Assembly (NCBI GenBank): GCA_022616535.1
Contig: JAKEEM010000035.1
Span: 1 to 64,000 of the forward strand
Origin: Chlorobiota bacterium
GTDB taxonomy: Bacteria > Bacteroidota > Ignavibacteria > Tepidaquicellales > OLB5
DNA length: 64,000 nt
Direction: 5' to 3'
Below are positions 58,230 through 64,000 of this stretch, piece by piece; the first letter of the stretch is position 1, and each line of letters opens with the position of its first letter. The notes under the pieces were generated by a model. The model made no database searches and was not told the DNA's origin. It was given only the letters and a program-made list of their open reading frames with translations. Position numbers and translations under genes: made by a program.

Positions 58230-59975
58230 TTGATATATCTCAGGTGCTTAATTCCATATCTAAAAGTCTATAAAAAGAAGCTTTTCCTTGGCTTTTTGGT
58301 TATTGCAATGAGTGCAATTTTTACCAACCTGATCCCCTTGGTGATTTCAAAAGCCGTTGATGATATTAAAGCTCACCTTGCATATGGCTTGCTTTGGCAA
58401 TACGCCTCCCTAACCGTTTTATTGGCTTTAATAAGCGGTTTTTTCCTTTTCCTGACAAGACAAACTATAATAATCGTGTCGCGAGAAATTGAAAATGACT
58501 TAAGAAATGATTTTTTAGGTCATATTTTAATACAAGATATGCGGTATTTTCATTATCATCCAACTGGAGAAATTATGGCTCTTGCGACCAATGATATTTC
58601 CGCCGTTCGTAACTTTTTAGGTCCCGGAATTATGTATACTTCGGAAACAATTGTCAACTTTATACTTGCCATTTCCTTTATGATATCACTCAATTTTGAG
58701 CTCACCCTAGTTGCAGTTTTACCCATTCCATTGATTTCGTATGCGGTCTATAAGATAGGCAAAAGCATAAATCATAAATTTGAGCTTGTGCAGGAACAGT
58801 TCTCGGTTCTAACTACCAAAGCCCAGGAGAATCTTTCCGGAATAAAAGTTGTAAAAGCCTACGTCCGTGAAAACAGTGAAATCGAAAGTTTCAGGAGATT
58901 ATCACTGGATTACATGAAGAAAAACCTGAAGCTTGCTAAAGTTCAGTCATTTTCTTTTCCAATGATGTTCCTGCTTACGGGCTTCTCGGTGATGATTGTG
59001 TTATTTGTCGGTGGAAATAAGATAATAAACGAAGTTATGACAATAGGCGAACTCACAGCATTTATAATTTATCTGGGGCTTTTAACCTGGCCGATTATTT
59101 CTCTCGGATGGATAATAAATCTCACTCAAAGGGCTGAAGCTTCTATGAAGCGTTTATGCGAAGTATTTGACAACAGACCCTCAATAGAAGATAGTTCTAG
59201 TATTACTAACAGCATTATTCCAATTAAAGGCGAAATCGAGTTTAAAAATGTTAATTTCAGGTATTCTAAAGAGCTGCCGTTTGTTTTAAAAGACATTAAT
59301 CTTAAAATAAATTCAGGCGAAACGCTGGGTATTATAGGCCATACCGGTTCGGGTAAGACAACTCTTGTTAATTTAATTCCAAGATTATTCGAGGTTAAAG
59401 AAGGAGAATTGCTGATAGGCGGAAAGGACATAAAAACATTCCCCTTCAAAAGCCTCAGAACTTCAATCGGCTATGTTCCGCAGGAAACGTTTCTCTTTTC
59501 CGAAACTATTGAAAATAACATCGCTTATTCTGAGCAGAATTTTGAAAAGGATAAAGTAATTCAGGCTTCCCAAATATCGCAGATTTATAAGGATGTTGAT
59601 AATTTTCCTAAGAGATTTGAAACACTGCTTGGCGAAAGAGGAATTAACCTATCGGGCGGTCAAAAACAGAGAACTTCCATTGCAAGGGCAATACTGGCAG
59701 ACCCTAAAATTCTCATTTTAGATGATGCTTTTTCTGCAGTTGATACATATACTGAAGAGGAGATATTAAACGGACTGAAAGAAATTATGGAGAGAAGAAC
59801 AGCCATCCTTATCAGCCATAGAGTTTCTACGCTTAAAAATTCCGATAGAATAATCGTCCTGAGTGACGGAATGATTGCAGAAACGGGGTCGCATGAGTCG
59901 CTTATCCAGCAGGAAGGTATTTACGCAGATATTTATTTCAAACAGCTTTTAGAGGAGGAATTGAAAGAGCTTTAA
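58230..59975 (+). CDS. ABC exporter half-transporter, degenerate site (heterodimer partner 1)
   Basis: 581 residues from a TTG. The N-terminal membrane domain has six spans (LFLGFLVIAMSAIFTNLIPL to about residue 300). The ATPase part has Walker A GHTGSGKTT, Q-loop YVPQETFLFS, signature LSGGQKQR, Walker B ILILDDAFSAVD and His in LISHRVSTL. The usual catalytic Glu after Walker B is Asp, as in the degenerate half of heterodimeric exporters such as TM287/288. With the next gene it forms a lipid or drug exporter. No Shine-Dalgarno is evident. Confidence 0.88.
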   Translation: MIYLRCLIPYLKVYKKKLFLGFLVIAMSAIFTNLIPLVISKAVDDIKAHLAYGLLWQYASLTVLLALISGFFLFLTRQTIIIVSREIENDLRNDFLGHILIQDMRYFHYHPTGEIMALATNDISAVRNFLGPGIMYTSETIVNFILAISFMISLNFELTLVAVLPIPLISYAVYKIGKSINHKFELVQEQFSVLTTKAQENLSGIKVVKAYVRENSEIESFRRLSLDYMKKNLKLAKVQSFSFPMMFLLTGFSVMIVLFVGGNKIINEVMTIGELTAFIIYLGLLTWPIISLGWIINLTQRAEASMKRLCEVFDNRPSIEDSSSITNSIIPIKGEIEFKNVNFRYSKELPFVLKDINLKINSGETLGIIGHTGSGKTTLVNLIPRLFEVKEGELLIGGKDIKTFPFKSLRTSIGYVPQETFLFSETIENNIAYSEQNFEKDKVIQASQISQIYKDVDNFPKRFETLLGERGINLSGGQKQRTSIARAILADPKILILDDAFSAVDTYTEEEILNGLKEIMERRTAILISHRVSTLKNSDRIIVLSDGMIAETGSHESLIQQEGIYADIYFKQLLEEELKEL

Positions 59976-59994
59976 AATATGACTGACTTTAATT

Positions 59995-61800
59995 ATGGCA
60001 GACGAGCAGAATAAAAAAGTTAACGAGCACGAAGAGCACGAGGATGAAATTCTGGGCAAGGCATACGATGCCAAGCTGATGAAAAGACTCATCAGGTATT
60101 TAAAACCATATTCAAATTGGGTTATAATTGCAATTATATTTACTGTAGGGGTTGCACTCTTAAGCACTGTAAGACCTTACTTAACTAAGATTGCTATCGA
60201 TGATTATATTCTGAATAAAGATTCCATTGGTCTGAGAAATATAATTTTAATTCTCTTCGGAACGCTGGTTTTTCAGGGTGTTGTCCAGTATGTTATGACT
60301 TATTTAACACAATGGATTGGCCAGAAGACGATATTTGACCTTCGAATGGGGCTTTTTGAGCATGTGCAGAAGCTTTCGATGAGCTTTTTCGATAAAAATC
60401 CGGTTGGCAGGCTTGTTACCCGTCTTACAAATGATATCGAAGTATTAAATGAAATGTTTTCTTCGGGTATCGTAATGGTATTCGCAGATGTATTTATTAT
60501 TGGGGGTATTTTGTTTTTTATGTTCAGTTTAAGCTGGCAGTTGAGTTTAATTGCACTCTCTGTCGTTATACCTCTAATTTATGCTACAATTGTGTTCAGG
60601 CGCAAAGTACGCTCGGCATTTCGCGACGTTAGGTTTTTCCTTGCAAAAATGAATGCGTTTCTGCAGGAGCATGCAAGCGGAATTCTTGTTGTTAAAATAT
60701 TTAATAAGGAAAGAAAAACGCTCGAGGATTTTAAGAAGATTAATTATGACCATACAAAAGCAAATAAAAGATCGGTTCTATACTACTCAATTTTTTTCCC
60801 TGTTGTTGAGTTAATCGGCGCCATCTCGGGGGGACTTATAATATGGTATGGCGGAGGGGAGGTTCTGCACGGTATTCTAACAATTGGCATTTTGATATCA
60901 TTTATCCAGTATTCCGAAATGTTTTTCAGGCCGATAAGAGATTTATCCGAAAAATATAATATTATGCAGACTGCAATGGCTTCATCGGAAAGGATTTTTA
61001 AGCTTCTTGACAGAAAAGCAGCAATTTCTGATGCTGAAAACCCAATGGAGCTTAAAGATGTAAAAGGAAATATAGAATTCAGAAATGTCTGGTTTGCATA
61101 TATAAATGAAGACTATGTATTAAAGAACATATCATTTACAATTAAGCAAGGGGAAAAAATTGCATTTGTAGGTGCAACTGGTGCCGGCAAGACATCGGTA
61201 ATGAATTTGATTTGCAGGTTTTATGATATTCAAAAAGGGGAGATTTTAATTGACAATGTTAACATTAAAGATATACAGCAATCCGATTTGAGGAAAAATA
61301 TTGGGCTTGTTGTTCAGGATATATTTTTGTTTTCCGATTCAATTGCAAACAATATAAGCTTAAATAATAATCGGATTAACCCTGAAAAAATTAAACAGGC
61401 GGCAAAAATAATAGGAATTAATTATTTTATAGAGCGGCTTCCTTTAAATTACGAACAAAACGTGAAAGAACGCGGCATAACTCTTTCGCAAGGACAGAGG
61501 CAGCTGATTACATTTGCGCGGGCGCTTGCATATAATCCTAAAATTTTAATTCTTGACGAAGCCACCTCCAGCGTTGATACCCACTCCGAAATTTTGATAC
61601 AAAGAGCAATTGATAAGCTCATGGAAGGAAGAACATCCATAATTATTGCTCACCGCTTATCCACAATTCAAAAATGCGATAAGATTATTGTTATGCATAA
61701 GGGCGAGATAAGGGAAATTGGAACTCACCAGGAGCTTTTGGAGCTCGGAGGGATTTATTCAAAGCTCTACCAGCTCCAGTACAAGGAATCCTTAGCTTGA
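59995..61800 (+). CDS. ABC exporter half-transporter, canonical site (heterodimer partner 2)
   Basis: 601 residues. A charged N-terminal stretch (VNEHEEHEDEIL) is followed by six membrane spans and an ATPase domain with Walker A GATGAGKTS, Q-loop VVQDIFLFS, signature LSQGQRQL, Walker B ILILDEATSSVD and His in IIAHRLSTI. The catalytic Glu is present, but the signature Gly-Gly is replaced by Gln-Gly. It pairs with the preceding half-transporter 20 bases upstream. Substrate not predicted. Confidence 0.9.
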   Translation: MADEQNKKVNEHEEHEDEILGKAYDAKLMKRLIRYLKPYSNWVIIAIIFTVGVALLSTVRPYLTKIAIDDYILNKDSIGLRNIILILFGTLVFQGVVQYVMTYLTQWIGQKTIFDLRMGLFEHVQKLSMSFFDKNPVGRLVTRLTNDIEVLNEMFSSGIVMVFADVFIIGGILFFMFSLSWQLSLIALSVVIPLIYATIVFRRKVRSAFRDVRFFLAKMNAFLQEHASGILVVKIFNKERKTLEDFKKINYDHTKANKRSVLYYSIFFPVVELIGAISGGLIIWYGGGEVLHGILTIGILISFIQYSEMFFRPIRDLSEKYNIMQTAMASSERIFKLLDRKAAISDAENPMELKDVKGNIEFRNVWFAYINEDYVLKNISFTIKQGEKIAFVGATGAGKTSVMNLICRFYDIQKGEILIDNVNIKDIQQSDLRKNIGLVVQDIFLFSDSIANNISLNNNRINPEKIKQAAKIIGINYFIERLPLNYEQNVKERGITLSQGQRQLITFARALAYNPKILILDEATSSVDTHSEILIQRAIDKLMEGRTSIIIAHRLSTIQKCDKIIVMHKGEIREIGTHQELLELGGIYSKLYQLQYKESLA

Positions 61801-61803
61801 GAA

Positions 61804-62397
61804 TTGATTAGCAAAATTTTTATAGCTTCCCGCAATAAAGGCAAGATTAAGGAAATAAAAAATTACCTTGACGGTTTGGATATTTCTTTTTCTTCACTGC
61901 TTGATACTCCGCGTATTGAAAATATTGAGGAAACAGGAAAAACATTTGAGGAAAATGCACTGATAAAGGGCCGATCAGTTTATAATGAGGTCAAAATTCC
62001 AGTTCTTGCGGATGATTCCGGTTTGGAAGTTGACTGCTTAAAAGGTGAACCGGGGATTTTATCCGCGAGATATGCAGGAAAAAACTCGGATGATAAAAAA
62101 AACTGCGAGAAGTTGCTGAAAAATTTAGAAGAAGTCACTGGCGCCGGTAGAAGTGCCAAATTCAAATGCATTTTGGTTTATCTCGATGAAGGAGGACCTA
62201 AGTATTTTGAAGGCGTGTGCAAGGGTATAATAATTGAAGAAACCAGAGGACAAAACGGTTTCGGTTATGACCCTATTTTTGTTCCCGACGGTTTTTCAAA
62301 AACATTTGCTGAACTTGATTTTGAAACAAAAAGCAGAATTTCACATAGGGGGATTGCTTTAAAAAAGCTTAGAGAATATCTTACTGCAAATAACTAA
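61804..62397 (+). CDS. rdgB: XTP/dITP pyrophosphatase (RdgB/HAM1)
   Basis: 197 residues from a TTG. Motifs are IFIASRNKGKIKEI, FEENALIKG, VLADDSGLEVDCLKGEPGILSARYAG, GRGQNGFGYDPIF-like (here TRGQNGFGYDPIF) and SHRGIALKKL. The enzyme hydrolyses non-canonical purine triphosphates and keeps them out of DNA. It follows the ABC exporter by three bases, so it is co-transcribed with it. Confidence 0.95.
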   Translation: MISKIFIASRNKGKIKEIKNYLDGLDISFSSLLDTPRIENIEETGKTFEENALIKGRSVYNEVKIPVLADDSGLEVDCLKGEPGILSARYAGKNSDDKKNCEKLLKNLEEVTGAGRSAKFKCILVYLDEGGPKYFEGVCKGIIIEETRGQNGFGYDPIFVPDGFSKTFAELDFETKSRISHRGIALKKLREYLTANN

Positions 62398-62444
62398 AAT
62401 TTACATTGAAGGTTCTAAATGTGAAGTTTATATTTGTATTCTTT

Positions 62445-62517
62445 GCTGGCGTAGCTCAGCTGGTAGAGCAGCGCACTTGTAATGCGCAGGTCGGGGGTTC
62501 AAGTCCCTTCGCCAGCT
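62445..62517 (+). tRNA. tRNA-Thr (TGT)
   Basis: 73 nt. The acceptor GCTGGCG pairs with CGCCAGC. The D-arm contains AGCTCAGCTGGTAGAGC, the anticodon stem GCGCA/TGCGC holds loop CTTGTAA with anticodon TGT, and the T-arm contains GTTCAAGTC. The discriminator is T, and CCA is not encoded. Confidence 0.95.
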
Positions 62518-62521
62518 CTTT

Positions 62522-62551
62522 AAAACCCAAAATGAATAAAACTCGGGTTTT
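62522..62551 (+). terminator. Possible terminator after tRNA-Thr
   Basis: AAAACCC and GGGTTTT arms with a 16-base loop, followed by GCTTAAATTTTTTG. Confidence 0.5.
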
Positions 62552-62615
62552 GCTTAAATTTTTTGAAAAAGTACCCTTAGTTGCTTTCTAAGTTTCGCTA
62601 AAGGAGGGGTCCATT

Positions 62616-64000
62616 TTGCCAACAGCCAAAGTTCTTGTCGTTGAAGATGAGTCCATAACTGCTAAGGAGATTCAGAAGAGTCTCGAGCGGCTTGGCTACT
62701 CGGTTGCAGCGGTAACCGATAACGGTTTGGATGCTATTAATTTAGCAAAGCAGACAAACCCTGATTTAGTTTTGATGGACATTGTTTTAAAGGGGCCAAT
62801 TGACGGAATCAAAGCGTCGGCAAAGATTAACGAGCTGCAAAAAATACCGATTGTTTATTTAACCGCCCATCAGGATGAGGAAACTATAGAACGGTCAAAG
62901 CAAACAAATCCTTACGGCTATTTGCTGAAACCATTGAATGAGCGTGATTTAAACTCCTGCATAAGACTGGCTTTGTACCGTCATGAAATGGAAGGGAAGC
63001 TTAAAGAAAGTGAAGACCGCTTTAACGCTTTAACGGAGGTTGCCCTTTCGGCAATTATAATTATTTACGGCGATAAGTTTATTTATGCAAACCCTCATGC
63101 TGAAGCGCTGACCGGTTATAATTTTCATGAATTGAAAAATATGAATTTCTGGGATGTTGTTCATCCTGATTTCAAAGAGCTGGTTAAACAGAGGGGACTT
63201 GCAAGGCAGCGCGGTGAAAACGTTCCCGCTTCTTATGAATTTAAAATCGTAACTAAATCGGGAGAAGAAAAGTGGGTTCAAACATCGGCTACGCTGACCG
63301 AATATGAAAGCAAAAAATGCACCCTTGCAATAGTTTTCGATATTACCGAAAGAAAGTATGCAGAGGGAATACTTAAACAAAGTGAAGAAAAGTTTCGAGC
63401 AGTCTCCGAATCGACCCCCGCGCAAATTGTTATTTATCAGGGCAATAAATTTGTTTATGTTAATCCGTATTCCGAAATAATGTCAGGTTATTCCAAAGAT
63501 GAGCTTTTAAAAATTAATTTTTGGGACCTCGTTCATCCTGAATACAAAGAGCTTGCGCGCCAAAGGGGGCTCGCAAGACAAAACGGCGAAGACGTTCCGA
63601 GCAATTACGAATTAAAAATAATAACAAAGTCCGGTGAAGAAAAATGGCTCGATTATTCAGCAAAAGTAATAGACTATAACGGAAAGCCCGCCATTCTAGG
63701 AATTTCTGTTGATATAACCGCCCGTAAAAAAATTGAACAGCGCCTGCAGCAATCATTAAGCGAAAAAGAAATACTGCTTAAGGAAATTCACCACAGAGTT
63801 AAGAATAATCTTCAGATTGTTACAAGTTTGTTAAAGCTGCAGTCAAGCTACGTTGATGATGAAAAAGTGAAGCTGTTATTTAAAGAAAGCCAGAACCGTG
63901 TTCAGTCCATGGCTTTAATCCACCAGAAGCTTTACCAGACAAAGGATTTATCGCACATTGATTTCAAGGAATACATCGAGACGCTTGCCCTTCATCTTCA
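62616..64000 (+). CDS. REC-PAS-PAS-HisKA_2 hybrid sensor histidine kinase (partial)
   Basis: 461 codons up to the window edge, from TTG 62616 with AGGAGGGG eight bases upstream. A receiver domain comes first (VLVVEDESITAKEI, phosphoacceptor Asp55 in LVLMDI, Lys in YLLKP). Two PAS domains follow, at about 130-245 and 255-370, with near-identical wording (NFWDVVHPDFKEL and NFWDLVHPEYKEL), ending in DITERK and DITARK. A HisKA_2 dimerisation/phosphoacceptor region then reads LLKEIHHRVKNNLQIVTSLL. The ATPase domain lies beyond the window. The two PAS domains look like a recent internal duplication. Soluble: no membrane span seen. Confidence 0.9.
   Translation, partial: MPTAKVLVVEDESITAKEIQKSLERLGYSVAAVTDNGLDAINLAKQTNPDLVLMDIVLKGPIDGIKASAKINELQKIPIVYLTAHQDEETIERSKQTNPYGYLLKPLNERDLNSCIRLALYRHEMEGKLKESEDRFNALTEVALSAIIIIYGDKFIYANPHAEALTGYNFHELKNMNFWDVVHPDFKELVKQRGLARQRGENVPASYEFKIVTKSGEEKWVQTSATLTEYESKKCTLAIVFDITERKYAEGILKQSEEKFRAVSESTPAQIVIYQGNKFVYVNPYSEIMSGYSKDELLKINFWDLVHPEYKELARQRGLARQNGEDVPSNYELKIITKSGEEKWLDYSAKVIDYNGKPAILGISVDITARKKIEQRLQQSLSEKEILLKEIHHRVKNNLQIVTSLLKLQSSYVDDEKVKLLFKESQNRVQSMALIHQKLYQTKDLSHIDFKEYIETLALHL

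Noticed and set aside
62406-62591. Short open frame near the tRNA-Thr gene
   Set aside because: It covers the tRNA-Thr gene, and its middle is simply translated tRNA sequence.
63030-63756. Two minus-strand open frames near the right end
   Set aside because: They are antisense to the sensor kinase, which has continuous REC, PAS and HisKA_2 motifs.

Overview
The window looks like part of a chromosome from an Ignavibacteria-like member of the Bacteroidota/Chlorobiota (FCB) group. The main evidence is nine proteins ending in the type IX secretion (Por) sorting domain with the [10 protein letters not shown] motif. Other support is a Bacteroidota-type promoter element (TAnnTTTG), many genes without Shine-Dalgarno sites, a perfect CIRCE operator at groES-groEL, and housekeeping genes that all fit a free-living heterotroph. 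The taxon is inferred from gene content; no 16S rRNA gene is present.

Layout. 1-4525 (+): the tail of one secreted protein, a large Asp-box beta-propeller cargo protein, a PQQ-like propeller lipoprotein and a PEGA protein. 4526-17778 (-): a tight twelve-gene run. In transcription order it holds enoyl-CoA hydratase, an HtrA-like protease with TPRs, an SdhAB pair, a membrane anchor with a second flavoprotein/iron-sulfur pair of the actinobacterial Sdh1 type, an unknown protein, obg, surE, an esterase and a methyltransferase. 18031-19733 (-): an EamA transporter and a methyltransferase. 19858-26769 (+): a frameshifted conserved gene, a YbaN-like protein, ruvB, a 3-methyladenine glycosylase with an apparent ATT start, an orphan ABC ATPase, a predicted outer-membrane barrel, an RsbW-like ATPase and a P-loop kinase. 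26837-29182 (-): mdh, rpmA, rplU, tRNA-Ala and a rhodanese-like lipoprotein lacking the catalytic Cys. 29603-33802 (+): a NamZ-like muramidase and a PEP-synthase-like ATP-grasp protein. 34030-38556 (-): a CcmE-like protein, an SDR, gdhA and a TPR-like unknown. 38747-44114 (+): small unknowns, two tandem SBBP-repeat secreted proteins and a zinc-ribbon protein. 44185-46242 (-): an aldehyde dehydrogenase and an HMA-like protein. 46679-49798 (+): methylmalonyl-CoA mutase large subunit and two SDRs. 49871-51823 (-): groEL and groES. 52036-58095 (+): five type IX cargo genes, two of them frameshifted. 58230-64000 (+): a heterodimeric ABC exporter, rdgB, tRNA-Thr and a REC-PAS-PAS-histidine kinase cut by the window edge.

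Function. The central metabolic genes (two succinate dehydrogenase modules, malate dehydrogenase, glutamate dehydrogenase, methylmalonyl-CoA mutase, crotonase, aldehyde dehydrogenase) suggest a respiring heterotroph with a TCA cycle and acyl-CoA/propionate metabolism. The secreted propeller and ASST-like proteins form its type IX exoproteome.

The most unusual structure is in the non-coding DNA. Short-period degenerate tandem arrays (7, 8 or 9 bp units) begin at or just after several stop codons. Two families of dispersed palindromes are also present. One has a TGTAG head and a variable stem, and related palindromes appear to sit in frame inside three type IX sorting domains. The other is CCTGCCTGC-N-GCAGGCAGG. 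Five single-base frameshifts (four apparent deletions, one apparent insertion) break four genes and may be real decay, phase variation or assembly error.
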